Part shown: piece by piece, positions 17,209 through 25,777 of the stretch
Layout of the letters: the number at the start of each line of letters is the position of its first letter
How positions within the stretch are numbered: the first letter of the stretch is position 1
Assembly (NCBI RefSeq): GCF_031127875.1
Contig: NZ_JARXIA010000003.1
Coordinates: 124,001 to 188,000 of the forward strand
Direction of reading: 5' to 3'
From: Pelagicoccus sp. SDUM812005
Lineage (GTDB): Bacteria > Verrucomicrobiota > Verrucomicrobiia > Opitutales > Opitutaceae
DNA length: 64,000 nucleotides
Notes under the pieces: generated by a model
The model's input: the letters and a program-made list of their open reading frames with translations, nothing else
Databases searched by the model: none
Told to the model about the DNA's origin: nothing
Translations under genes and position numbers: made by a program

Positions 17209-18828
17209 ATGCGAGTGAAGAATTGTCAGGTAAAAACGGAGAACTTGGAAGCTAAGAGTTGCTCCTGGCCATCGAGTCGGGGGCCAGGCTGGCCGGTCGA
17301 CGGCGCCCGCGACGATTTGTTGAAAGCCTTCGAGGCGATGGTTGGGCGCGCCCCGGATCGCCCGGCTCTGTACCTGAAGGATCCCCGCACCAAGCGTGGC
17401 GAGGCCTGGCGCTACTTGGCCCTGAGCTATTCGGACTTGAGGTGCGAGCGGGATGCGTGGGCGAAGCGGCTGCGAGGCTTGGGCGTGGGCCCGGAGGATC
17501 GGGTGCTGCTTTGGTTGCCCTGCGGCTTGGCGATGGTGGCGGCCAGCCATGCTCTGCTGCGAATGGGCGTAGAGGTGGGGCTGGCGGAGGAGTCGCTGGC
17601 GCTGTCCGCGGAGGAGGTACAGGAACAGTTTGCCCCCACGTGGGTGATCGTTTCGAGCGCCGTGGCGAAGCGAACGCGCCGCGCTTTAGCGGACAGGTGC
17701 GAGGTGCTGGAGATCGAGAGTCCCTTGATGCGGCTGGCGCCCGGAGTGAAGTCGAGCCAGCTCCCGAGCGAGCGTTGTCCTAGCTTGCGTTCCGACCTGG
17801 TTGCCTTTCGTCGAGATACGGCGGGCAGGGCGCGGGCAGTTCGGTTCGGTCCGACGCAGTTGGCGGCGATGATCGCGAGCTATCGTTCCTATCTGGGTAT
17901 GGGAAGCGCGGATACGGAGGTCGTGCGAGATGCCTTGAGCAGCGTGCTTTGGCCGAGCTTGGGCGTGTGCGAGGTTTTTGCGGAAGCGGGGTTCGGCTTG
18001 GATCGGAAAACGGACTTTGGCGATTTGCCAGCGGTGGTGGAGGATTTGGGTGTGAACCGAATGCGGGGAACTGTGGCGGAATGGGATCGCTTCCTCGCGG
18101 CCTGCGAAGCGGGAGCGAAGACTCTGCCGCAGGTAGGCATTGTTTTTGTGGATACGGACGGGCGCTTGGACGCGGCTTGGATCGAGCGCTTGCACCGGGT
18201 TTTGCCGGCGGCAGAAATTTGGTCTCTTTTCGGACTCTATTTCGCTCCGGTGGTCGCGGTGCGTCGCTGGTTGGGCGACGGAGATAGCTGCGATCGGGAA
18301 CGGTTGGGAGTTGGCTGTTTGCTGCCAGGCTTAGCAGCGGAGGTCGAGACGACGGATGCTTGCCCGGGTGGCAATGTCGGGGCCCTTCGCCTAAGTGGCC
18401 CGCTTTGCGGTTCCGTCGCAGCGGAGTGGTTGGAAACTGGATACATGGCGGAGCGGAGTGAGGAAGGAGAGCTGCTCCTCTGCGGTCGCTCGGACGATGT
18501 AGTGAAAGTTCCTTTTGGCGTCTTTCTGCCGGCACGGTGCGAAGCGGTTTTCCTGCGTCATGAAAATGTGGTGGAGACCCGCCTCATCGCCCTGAAGTCG
18601 AAGGCGGGGGCACGTCCTGCAATCGTGGTGGCGGTGAAGCCGGGAGCGTTGCCGAAGGATGAGCTGGCCGAGTCGAAGTTCAAGGCGGAGCTGTTGCAGC
18701 TCGGAGCAGAGGCGGAGGACACGAAGCTGATCTTGGACTTTTTCTTCGTGGAGCGAATTCCTAAGCTCTCGCGTGACGCTTTGGCCCGTCGCTACGGGAT
18801 CCTGGCCCGAATTAAAGCGCTTTTTTAG
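17209..18828 (+). CDS. Degenerate AMP-binding (acyl-CoA synthetase-like) protein
   Basis: The fold of adenylate-forming enzymes is recognisable: N-terminal WRYLALSYSDLRCERDAWAKRL and the GVGPEDRVLLWLPCGLAMVA block, and the late GRSDDVVKVPFGVF motif. Key sites are eroded. The P-loop (normally STGTTGxPK) reads RRDTAGRARAV without the Lys, the YGxTE motif reads FGLYFAP, and the A10 catalytic Lys region reads KLSRDALARR. At 539 residues the length is normal for the family. It is therefore probably a catalytically weak or inactive relative, or a highly divergent ligase. ATG 17209; converges on a methyltransferase. OleC-like enzymes are the nearest idea, but I cannot prove it. Confidence 0.65.
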   Translation: MRVKNCQVKTENLEAKSCSWPSSRGPGWPVDGARDDLLKAFEAMVGRAPDRPALYLKDPRTKRGEAWRYLALSYSDLRCERDAWAKRLRGLGVGPEDRVLLWLPCGLAMVAASHALLRMGVEVGLAEESLALSAEEVQEQFAPTWVIVSSAVAKRTRRALADRCEVLEIESPLMRLAPGVKSSQLPSERCPSLRSDLVAFRRDTAGRARAVRFGPTQLAAMIASYRSYLGMGSADTEVVRDALSSVLWPSLGVCEVFAEAGFGLDRKTDFGDLPAVVEDLGVNRMRGTVAEWDRFLAACEAGAKTLPQVGIVFVDTDGRLDAAWIERLHRVLPAAEIWSLFGLYFAPVVAVRRWLGDGDSCDRERLGVGCLLPGLAAEVETTDACPGGNVGALRLSGPLCGSVAAEWLETGYMAERSEEGELLLCGRSDDVVKVPFGVFLPARCEAVFLRHENVVETRLIALKSKAGARPAIVVAVKPGALPKDELAESKFKAELLQLGAEAEDTKLILDFFFVERIPKLSRDALARRYGILARIKALF

Positions 18829-18836
18829 GCAGTCTC

Positions 18837-19601
18837 TCAGCGTCGCACGGCGCTTACGAGCCAATCCCAAGAGTCGGCGTGATTGGAATTTGAATACTGG
18901 ATTTTCAGCATTTCTTCGATGTCGAATTCATGCTCGGAGAGCAGGTATTTGAGTTCGTCGGCGAAGTAGTGCTTGGTGGGGAGGGAGTCAAGACGGTGGA
19001 CGCCTTGCTGCAGGTCGGCGGCGGTGGCTCGGGAGGATTGGCCTTCTTCGAGGGCGTCCTCGCAGCTGTGTCCCTGGTCGATGAGTCCGTCGATGCGTTG
19101 GATGAGGTCCATCTGGATGGATTCGAGGGACGGCACGACCAGCAGGAGGGTGCCGCCGCTGGCGACTTGGTTGGTGACGCAGCGCCAGGCTCGCAGGCGC
19201 TCGTCGAGCGAGGGCATGATGAGGACGTTGACGCAGAGGGCGAAGTCGACCGGCTCGAAGGGCATGGGATCGGAGCTGAGATCGAGTCGGTTGTAGTTTA
19301 CGTTTTGGAAGTCGGAGCAGCTTAGGCGGGTGGCTTCGACGCCGCCCGAGGAAAGGTCGCAGGCTTCGACGCTGGCGAAGGACTTGGCGAGGGTGGGGGT
19401 GAAGTGTCCGACGCCGCATCCGAGGTCGGCGGCGGTGGCGTTGGGATGGGCCTTGCCGTAGGCTTCGATGCGCTGGGTGACGAGGCCGAGTCGGTCATTT
19501 TCGAATACGCTGAGGACTTTGTTGGCGTAGTCTGCGGAGACGTCTTCCCATAGCTCGCGGTTCATCCGCGGTTGTTCGGGGGCAGGGGAAGAGTCGGGCA
19601 T
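18837..19601 (-). CDS. Class I SAM-dependent methyltransferase
   Basis: The protein has 254 residues with a Rossmann-like methyltransferase core: motif I ADLGCGVGHFTP (about 58-69), motif II around VEACDLSSGGVEA, and motif IV FALCVNVLIMP. The N-terminus REL-WEDVSADYANKVL resembles UbiE/Coq5-like small-molecule methyltransferases. The start ATG 19601 is first in frame; ATG 19565 (MNRELW) is also possible. It is 22 bp behind the 161-aa gene, in an operon with the Ski2-like helicase. Substrate unknown. Confidence 0.87.
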   Translation of the reverse strand: MPDSSPAPEQPRMNRELWEDVSADYANKVLSVFENDRLGLVTQRIEAYGKAHPNATAADLGCGVGHFTPTLAKSFASVEACDLSSGGVEATRLSCSDFQNVNYNRLDLSSDPMPFEPVDFALCVNVLIMPSLDERLRAWRCVTNQVASGGTLLLVVPSLESIQMDLIQRIDGLIDQGHSCEDALEEGQSSRATAADLQQGVHRLDSLPTKHYFADELKYLLSEHEFDIEEMLKIQYSNSNHADSWDWLVSAVRR

Positions 19602-19623
19602 GCTGGCGTGGCTTGTGTGTTGC

Positions 19624-20109
19624 TTAGAGTCCGTATTTGGCGCGGATCTTTTGGTGGAGGGCGGCGTCTTCGAGCTCTTGTTCGGAGATTTCGTTGGCGT
19701 CGACTTCTGGCATGATGAGCTCGAAGAGGCGAGGTTCGATTTCGCCGTCGATGATGCGGCCGGCGGGCTTGGGGCGGGGTTCGGCGGGGAGGAAAACTTG
19801 CCAGGCGAATTCGTGTTCCTTGCTCAGCAGGGTGAGCATCTCGAGAAGGGCGAGGGTATCGACGGCGCCCATGAGCACGTCGTCGCGGTAGTCGATCTTG
19901 ACGGGTTTGCCGTCGCTGCCGGTGAGGTAGCGGTGCATGAGCTTGGTGCTGCCGCTGAGGAGGTTTGCGTTCTTCGAGTCGGCCTGGAGGGCGAAGGGCT
20001 GATTCCACCAAGTGTGCTCTTTGGCGAGTTCGGCGGCTTCTTCGATAAGGGCGGCGACGTAGTCGTCGTCGAACTCGTCGAGGGTGGTGTAGCTGAGGGC
20101 GGGAAGCAT
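19624..20109 (-). CDS. Hypothetical protein, 161 aa, between helicase and methyltransferase
   Basis: I do not recognise this. It is acidic and mostly helical (EEAAELAKEHTWW; TLALLEMLTLLSKEHEFAW), with an acidic C-terminal third (EISEQELEDAALHQKI), and no signal peptide or membrane segment. Start ATG 20109 lies 49 bp after the helicase stop codon and the stop is 22 bp before the methyltransferase, so it should share their transcript. It could be a helicase partner (inference only). Codon use is like its neighbours, which supports it being real. Confidence 0.7.
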   Translation of the reverse strand: MLPALSYTTLDEFDDDYVAALIEEAAELAKEHTWWNQPFALQADSKNANLLSGSTKLMHRYLTGSDGKPVKIDYRDDVLMGAVDTLALLEMLTLLSKEHEFAWQVFLPAEPRPKPAGRIIDGEIEPRLFELIMPEVDANEISEQELEDAALHQKIRAKYGL

Positions 20110-20158
20110 GATGGAAGGCGGTGGAGCGGTGTTTGGCTAAAGGCGGAGGGCTTCGAGT

Positions 20159-22720
20159 TTAGGAAATGGGCTTTAGGCTGACGAGCTGGAAGACGACTTT
20201 TTCGAGTTCCTTGGAGGCGAGGAGGTCGACCTCGATGGTGAGGGCCCAGTCGTTTTGGTCTTCGGAGTCGATGAGCATTTGTTCTACGGTCCAGGTGCGG
20301 CGGTCGTCGGACTCGGTGATATGGGTGTGCTCCTTGTTGCGAGCGGCGGGATCGAGGCGTATCCAAGATCTGGTTTCGTAGAAGGCTTCCATGCGATTCT
20401 CCAGTTCGACGTCGAGCCACTTGGGAGTTTCGTCGTGGGTTTCGCTGAACAGGGGAGCGAGGTCGTAGGCTTCTTCGAGGTCCTTGTACTGGCCGGAGGC
20501 GAGTAGACTGATGAAGTTGAAGAGTTCGTTGCGTACGAGGCGGGTGAAGGCGGACTTGTCGCGAGTGATGTCGGCGGCTCGATCGCTGTCGGGGAGGGAA
20601 TCGGCGTCGCCGGCGCTGGCGATGTAGTCGGGGTTGCGCATGAGCTCCCACTCGTCGATGAGGCTGGAGTCGACGTGGCGGAGCAGGTGTTCGAAGTAGA
20701 TGATCATCTCGTCGACCTGGTCGTCGCGGAAACCTTCGGGGATGGTGTTTTCGAGGACGCGGTAGACATTGGTGATGTGGCGCAGCACGAGGCCTTCGGC
20801 GCGTTGCAAGCCGTAGAGGTTGATGTAGTCGGAGAAGCTGCTGTAGCGCTCGAACATCTCGCGGGCGATGGACTTGGGCTTGATGTTTTCGGAGCCGACC
20901 CAGGGGTGCTTGCGGGCGAATTCGTTGAAGGTTTCGTAGATGAAGTCGGCTTCCGGCTTGGGGTACTCCATTGCCTCCAGTTTTTCGATACGTTCGTCGT
21001 ATTCGATGCCGTCGGCTTTCATCTCGGCCATCTTGTCGGTCTTAAGCTTGTCGAGCTGCTTGCGCAGGATGATGTCGGGGTTTTCGAGGATGGACTCGGC
21101 GAGGCTGAGGAGCTTGAGGGCGTAGTCGGGATCCTTCTCGTCCAGCAGGGCGAGGGTGTCGATGCAGTAAAGGGAGAGGGTTTGGTTGAGCGAGAAGTCG
21201 TCCTGCAGCTCGACGTTTACGGTGAGCTTTTGGCCGGTGGAGCCCGGCGGGGCGATTTCAATGATCTCGCGTTCGACGAGGGCGCGGAAGAGCTGGAAGG
21301 CTTTTTTTCGGAGGGCGGGCTTGGTTCCGGGCAGGTTGTGGGAGTCGTCGATGAGCTTTCGCATGGCCCGGCATCCGTCGCCTTCGCGGCTGAGCACGTT
21401 GAGCAGCATGCCGTGGGAGACTTGGAAGCGCGACTCCAGCGGCTCGGCGGGGGCGTTTTGCAGCTTGAGGTAGGTTTCCTCGTCCCACTGGACGTAGCCC
21501 TTGGCGGGCGGCTTCTTTTTGACCAGCTTCTTCTTTTTCTTGGCGTCGGTGCCGGCTCGGGCTTCGGCCCGCTTGTTTTCGATGACGTGTTCGGGAGCGA
21601 GGGCGACGACGTATCCATGATCGTCATACCCCTTGCGTCCGGCCCGGCCGGAGATTTGGTGGAAGTCGCGGGCGGAGAGGATGGAGGTCTTGCGTCCGCC
21701 GTACTTGCAGAGCTGGGTGAAGAGGACGGTGCGGATGGGCACGTTGACGCCGACGCCGAGGGTGTCGGTGCCGCAGATGAATTTGAGCAGTCCCTTTTGG
21801 GCGAACTTTTCGACGAGCACGCGGTACTTGGGCAGGAGTCCGGCATGGTGGAGTCCGATGCCGTTGAGGAGGAACTTCTTGATCTCCTTTCCGAAGGGGC
21901 TGGTGAAGGCGACGCCCTTGAGCTCTTCCTTGATGAAGGCTTTTTCCTCCTTGGAGCAGGCGTTGTAGCTGAGGAGATTTTGGGCGGTGTCGGAGGCGGC
22001 CCGCTGGGTGAAGTGCACGATGTAGCAGGGGAGCTTGTTTTGCTCCTTCAGCTTGTCGAGGGCTTCCACCATGGGGATTTCGAGGTAAGTGAACTCGAGG
22101 GGGACCGGTCGTTGTTTGCTGGATACAGTGACGCACTCGACTCCGGTGAGGTCTTCGAGGCCGCGGGAGAAGAAGGCGGTTTCGCCGAGGGTGGCGGAGA
22201 TTAGAAGAAACTTCGCCTGGGGCAGGGTGAGCAAGGGAACTTGCCAGGCGACTCCGCGTTCGTGGTCCGAGTAGTAGTGGAACTCGTCCATGATGACGTC
22301 GTGGACCTTGGCCTTTTCGCCGTCGCGCAGGGCGATGTTGGAAAGGATCTCCGCGGTGCAGCAGAGGATGGGAGCGTTGCGGTTTACGGAGGCGTCGCCG
22401 GTCATCATGCCGACGTTTTCCGGACCGAAGTCGCGACAGAGGGCGAGGAACTTCTCGTTGACGAGGGCCTTGATGGGGCAGGTGTAGGCGGAGCGTCGCC
22501 CGAGCGAGGCCGAGTAGAAGTGCATGGCGGCGGCGACGAGGGACTTGCCGGAGCCGGTCGGGGTATTGAGGATGACGTGCTTGCCTGCGAAAATCTCCAG
22601 GATGGCCTCCTCCTGGGCGGGATAGAGCTCGATGCCTTTGACGGCGGTGTAGTCGAGGAATCGCTCCAGGAGTTCGTCTGGATCTTGGGTGTCGGTTGCT
22701 GGCTCGAGCGGAAAGGTCAA
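20159..22720 (-). CDS. Ski2-like DEAD/DEAH helicase with DUF3516 C-terminus
   Basis: The 853-residue superfamily 2 helicase has Walker A TPTGSGKS at 53-60, motif [14 protein letters not shown] motif LISATLGET, and the C-terminal RecA lobe with [23 protein letters not shown] and [10 protein letters not shown] (motif VI), the Ski2/Mtr4 pattern. The remaining 400 residues are helical and match DUF3516, best known in actinobacterial RNA helicases. The only start before the helicase core is TTG at 22720. Probably an RNA-remodelling enzyme; substrate unknown. It leads a three-gene operon. Confidence 0.9.
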   Translation of the reverse strand: MTFPLEPATDTQDPDELLERFLDYTAVKGIELYPAQEEAILEIFAGKHVILNTPTGSGKSLVAAAMHFYSASLGRRSAYTCPIKALVNEKFLALCRDFGPENVGMMTGDASVNRNAPILCCTAEILSNIALRDGEKAKVHDVIMDEFHYYSDHERGVAWQVPLLTLPQAKFLLISATLGETAFFSRGLEDLTGVECVTVSSKQRPVPLEFTYLEIPMVEALDKLKEQNKLPCYIVHFTQRAASDTAQNLLSYNACSKEEKAFIKEELKGVAFTSPFGKEIKKFLLNGIGLHHAGLLPKYRVLVEKFAQKGLLKFICGTDTLGVGVNVPIRTVLFTQLCKYGGRKTSILSARDFHQISGRAGRKGYDDHGYVVALAPEHVIENKRAEARAGTDAKKKKKLVKKKPPAKGYVQWDEETYLKLQNAPAEPLESRFQVSHGMLLNVLSREGDGCRAMRKLIDDSHNLPGTKPALRKKAFQLFRALVEREIIEIAPPGSTGQKLTVNVELQDDFSLNQTLSLYCIDTLALLDEKDPDYALKLLSLAESILENPDIILRKQLDKLKTDKMAEMKADGIEYDERIEKLEAMEYPKPEADFIYETFNEFARKHPWVGSENIKPKSIAREMFERYSSFSDYINLYGLQRAEGLVLRHITNVYRVLENTIPEGFRDDQVDEMIIYFEHLLRHVDSSLIDEWELMRNPDYIASAGDADSLPDSDRAADITRDKSAFTRLVRNELFNFISLLASGQYKDLEEAYDLAPLFSETHDETPKWLDVELENRMEAFYETRSWIRLDPAARNKEHTHITESDDRRTWTVEQMLIDSEDQNDWALTIEVDLLASKELEKVVFQLVSLKPIS

Positions 22721-22842
22721 AGGATGGGATGGTTTGGGCTAGGCGTGCGGCGCGGATCGTGGTGGGCGCCGAGGCTCTTTTGCTTGGATGTGGAAGGGCG
22801 GAGCTTGCGGATGGCGAGGCGAAAGTGAAGAGGAAATATTCA

Positions 22843-22870
22843 TAGGGACGCCTCCGCCGGCGCGACGTCT
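22843..22870 (+). repeat. GC-rich REP-like element (copy 2) in a 293-bp gap
   Basis: TAGGGACGCCTCCGCCGG followed by CGCGACGTCT resembles the element at 13474-13500 in opening (TAGGG) and alternating CCGCC/GGCG blocks. It lies in the gap 22721-23013, which otherwise holds only the promoter area of the beta-barrel gene. There, ATACC-N6-GGTAT at 22908-22923 lies before an AT-rich TATGATAAT (possible -10). Confidence 0.3.
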
Positions 22871-23013
22871 CGAGGGAGTCTATCCGACCGCAGACTCGGA
22901 GAGAATACCTCAAGGGGTATGCGTATGATAATTAGGTATTGACTCTTTGTTGGGTGAAAACAGGGATCTCGCCGTTCCAGTTGCTACGCTGGGATCGCAT
23001 CAAACTACAAACC

Positions 23014-23586
23014 ATGAAAACGATTAAAACCCTATTGATCGGAAGCGTCGCGTTGGCGGCTTCCGCGGTGTCAACATACGGCGAAGGCTTGCTTGGCCAG
23101 CGCTACGCAAGCTTGTCCTTGGGAACGGACGAGGACTTCAACGAGCTGGCGGTTTCCGTTGGTTTCAACACGAAGTTGAAGGATGGGCTCGACCTCTACT
23201 TCGAAGTCGGCGAAAGCGACGACGGCGACGTGGTTGCCGGCATGCTCGACCTGAAGTTCTACGGCGACGTGGGAACCGAGGAGAACTGGAAGGTGTATTT
23301 CGCGCCGATCGTTGGATACGCGTCGATCGACCTGACTCCTTGGTGGAACGAGCGGGAGCTTGTCTACGGCGTGGGAATCGGCTCCCAGTACGAGTTGGAC
23401 GAGAAGAGCAACATCGACCTGACGCTCTCGTTTTTGGATACGCAAGACTATGGCGATCTAGGCGTAACTGGGACTTTCGAATACAACTACTGGCTGACGG
23501 AAAAGCTCAACGCAGGCGTTGGCGTCAGCTACAACACGGAAGTCGAAGAGACAGCGTTTCAGATTTCAGGTCGCTGGGCGTTTTAG
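23014..23586 (+). CDS. Small outer-membrane beta-barrel protein
   Basis: Signal peptide MKTIKTLLIGSVALAASAVSTYG, then about 165 residues of alternating amphipathic strands (KDGLDLYFEVGESDDGDVVAGMLDL in part; YGVGIGSQYELD; GTFEYNYWLTEKLNAGVGVSYN), ending in a terminal aromatic, ISGRWAF, as in OmpA/OmpW-like eight-stranded barrels. The ATG at 23014 begins the signal sequence; the open frame upstream is ignored. A strong terminator follows at 23647. It is a single-gene unit. Function beyond outer-membrane porin/adhesin-like cannot be given. Confidence 0.82.
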   Translation: MKTIKTLLIGSVALAASAVSTYGEGLLGQRYASLSLGTDEDFNELAVSVGFNTKLKDGLDLYFEVGESDDGDVVAGMLDLKFYGDVGTEENWKVYFAPIVGYASIDLTPWWNERELVYGVGIGSQYELDEKSNIDLTLSFLDTQDYGDLGVTGTFEYNYWLTEKLNAGVGVSYNTEVEETAFQISGRWAF

Positions 23587-23646
23587 TCCCAGCCCGATCG
23601 GGCGAGGTCTGATCGATACCTTTGCGCTTTGTATCTGAGTTAAGGG

Positions 23647-23679
23647 GAGACCACTGCGAGAAGCGGTGGTCTCTTTTTT
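23647..23679 (+). terminator. Rho-independent terminator after the beta-barrel gene
   Basis: GAGACCACTGC (23647-23657), loop GAGAA, GCGGTGGTCTC (23663-23673): an 11-bp stem with one G-U pair, followed by six T (23674-23679). It ends the transcript from 23014. Confidence 0.9.
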
Positions 23680-23719
23680 GTTTCTCGGGGACCGGGTCGC
23701 ACGGACGCTTTTCGCAGAC

Positions 23720-24691
23720 TCAGTGGTCGTGGATCGAGGCGTTTCTCTGGGCCCGCTGTTCTTCAATCGCTTGTCGCCTGATGTCTCCAAATTCCAATGA
23801 CTTCTGGTAGAATCGTTCAGCGTGCTGGATTGAGTTCTCGTATTCGTAGATGGTTCCGAGTTCGAAGAAGAGGCTCGATACGATGGGATCAGGGGCCTTT
23901 ACGAAAACCAATCGTTCGCTCAGTTGGATCATGATCGCGTCGCGCGTTTTCATGCGTATCTGGGCGTTGCTCCAATCGAACTCTGCTGTGGAGACATAAT
24001 GGTTTTGCAACCAGTCAGGATTCTTTTCGAGGGCGATTTTCGCATCGAGGATGGCGGAGTGCAGCCACTCCGAGCCTTGGTGGGAGCTCGGGTTTCGCTG
24101 GCGTCCGGTGGCGATCCACTTTTTCGCTTGCTTGAGCTTGCCGCTCAGTTCGTAGGCGGTGCCGATGTTGGTGGCGGTTTCGTATTTTCCGGGGTAGAGT
24201 TTTTCCTGCTTTTTGAGCGACTGGATCGCTTCTTCGTAGTCTCCGGTGAAAATGAGGGCTGCGGCGTATTCGTTAAGGATTTCGAAGGCGGGCGAACGGG
24301 ATTGGGCGGGCTCGCGGACCTTGCGGAGTCGCTCTTGCCAGTAGTTGGGATTGTCCTTCAGGTCTAGGGACAGTTGGTGGTAGTCGGTGTCGGTGTTGAC
24401 GTCGAAGTTGTTGGTATCGATGTCTTGGATACTGGGACCCTCGAGGCTGGGGAGGAGATCACTTGAATCTGTCAGCCAATCGCCGAGCTTTTCGTTCTGC
24501 TTGGCTGCAAACGCTTCGATCTTCGCTTCGACTTCGCTTTCGTCCATCCGAGTGTTGTCGATCAGGTCGAGAAAGTCGTGCAGGTGGCGGTGGGCGAGAA
24601 CCTCTGCGTAGTGTTCGTCGCCGGGATTGACGCAGGCGAGCAGAGGGTTCGAGAGAGCAAAGGCAAGGGCGAGGATGGCGGTCTTTTGCAT
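23720..24691 (-). CDS. TPR-repeat lipoprotein-like protein
   Basis: The N-terminus is a signal sequence with a Cys (LSNPLLAC, Cys20), consistent with a lipoprotein or simple export. The middle and C-terminus hold tetratricopeptide repeats (NEYAAALIFTGDYEEAIQSL; TATNIGTAYELSGKLKQAKKW; ELGTIYEYENSIQHAERFYQ). 323 residues. TPRs serve protein binding. The gene lies 76 bp after the archaemetzincin gene on the same strand, so the two may be co-transcribed from the palindrome-bearing promoter at 25707. I cannot name the partner. Confidence 0.75.
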   Translation of the reverse strand: MQKTAILALAFALSNPLLACVNPGDEHYAEVLAHRHLHDFLDLIDNTRMDESEVEAKIEAFAAKQNEKLGDWLTDSSDLLPSLEGPSIQDIDTNNFDVNTDTDYHQLSLDLKDNPNYWQERLRKVREPAQSRSPAFEILNEYAAALIFTGDYEEAIQSLKKQEKLYPGKYETATNIGTAYELSGKLKQAKKWIATGRQRNPSSHQGSEWLHSAILDAKIALEKNPDWLQNHYVSTAEFDWSNAQIRMKTRDAIMIQLSERLVFVKAPDPIVSSLFFELGTIYEYENSIQHAERFYQKSLEFGDIRRQAIEEQRAQRNASIHDH

Positions 24692-24767
24692 AGGGGTATT
24701 GGCTTCGGGTTGGTGAGCTGGATTGGAGTGTTTTTATAGCCTCGAGGTGAGGCCCTATTACGTCTGC

Positions 24768-25700
24768 CTATTCGAGAATTTGTCTTAGGATCCGCTCGAC
24801 GCGACCTTGGGCGAACTGGGTGGCTTCCGGGAGGTCGAGCTTCTGGTAGGTTTTCTTGAGTTTGGTATAGCGCATGAGGTGGTCGGGCTGGGTGGCTTCG
24901 TGCAGCTTACGCAAGCAAACGGGGCAGAGGTGCAGGGGCGCCCGATCGGTTTCGCCGAGGTTGTTGGAACCGTTCATGAGGCAGTGGTAGTAGGTGCAGT
25001 GCTTCATGCCGTACATGTGTCCGATCTCGTGGGTCATGACCTTGAGGGCTCGTTCGAGATAGCGGTTTCCGTCCTTTTCGCGGTCGCCGTAGCGCGCGAA
25101 ACTGAATACGCCCACGCTTTCGCGCAGGTTGGCGAGTCCGAAGACGAAGTTCCAGGAATCGTCGGGGTAGAGGTCCACGGTGGTGAAGGCGATCACTGCG
25201 TAAGCGTCGTCCGGTTTATTGAGGTCGAGGTCCTTGAGGATGTCGGCTCCATGGAGTTGCAGCTCGCCGGTGAAAGAGTTGGTTCGGCTGCGGATCTTTT
25301 GGGGATCGAAGGGTTTCGCTTGGAGCACCTTTACCTTCGTATTGAAAAAGGCGCTACAGTAGTAGCGTAGCAATTCGAGGTCGTCTGCGGCAAAGCTATC
25401 GGCTGCGAGGGGCTGGAGGTAGAGGTAGGGGTGTTCGCTGTCGGGGACGTTGTACCGGCCCGCTTGGAACTGAGCGAAGGTTTGTCCGGATTCGCGCTGG
25501 GAGGCAAGCCAGTCGATGGCTTGCGGTTGCGGGATGGGCAGGATGTCGGAGGTATCGAGGAACAGGGTACGGATTTCCGGCGGGATGCCCTCCGTTTCGC
25601 CCAGGGCTTGCGCGAGCTTGTGGTTGCTGGGCGGTACGATGGTGGGAGCGGCCAGGAGTGGGGTGGCTGCCGCGAGAAAGAGCAGGGGTAGGGCTTTCAT
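24768..25700 (-). CDS. amzA: Exported archaemetzincin-like zinc peptidase
   Basis: Archaemetzincins are zinc peptidases with a second, Cys4-type zinc site. The signature is complete: HEIGHMYGMKH (224-234) followed by Cys235, Cys240, then E250 and CPVC (Cys259, Cys262). Unusually it opens with a signal peptide (MKALPLLFLAAATPLLAAP), so it should act in the periplasm or outside. Its 310 residues include about 60 extra N-terminal residues. The start ATG 25700 lies only a few bases below a perfect 9-bp inverted repeat (25707-25726), a likely operator. Confidence 0.9.
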   Translation of the reverse strand: MKALPLLFLAAATPLLAAPTIVPPSNHKLAQALGETEGIPPEIRTLFLDTSDILPIPQPQAIDWLASQRESGQTFAQFQAGRYNVPDSEHPYLYLQPLAADSFAADDLELLRYYCSAFFNTKVKVLQAKPFDPQKIRSRTNSFTGELQLHGADILKDLDLNKPDDAYAVIAFTTVDLYPDDSWNFVFGLANLRESVGVFSFARYGDREKDGNRYLERALKVMTHEIGHMYGMKHCTYYHCLMNGSNNLGETDRAPLHLCPVCLRKLHEATQPDHLMRYTKLKKTYQKLDLPEATQFAQGRVERILRQILE

Positions 25701-25706
25701 GCTTTA

Positions 25707-25726
25707 AAGACTACACATGTAGTCTT
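25707..25726 (-). promoter_or_regulatory. Perfect palindrome, CopY/BlaI-type operator (TACAnnTGTA)
   Basis: AAGACTACA-CA-TGTAGTCTT: 9-bp arms, 2-bp spacer, lying 7-26 nt before the archaemetzincin ATG. The core TACAnnTGTA is the consensus of BlaI/MecI/CopY repressor operators (established for those families). No such repressor gene lies in the window, so the regulator would act from elsewhere. In this position binding would block transcription of the downstream gene. Confidence 0.65.
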
Positions 25727-25777
25727 GTCGGTCAAACGAGGTTGCGACTTTTCCTGTATTGGAGCGGAGGCTCGGGG

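Noticed and set aside
20675-22204. 509-codon plus-strand open frame
   Set aside because: Antisense to the Ski2-like helicase, whose motifs are complete on the minus strand.
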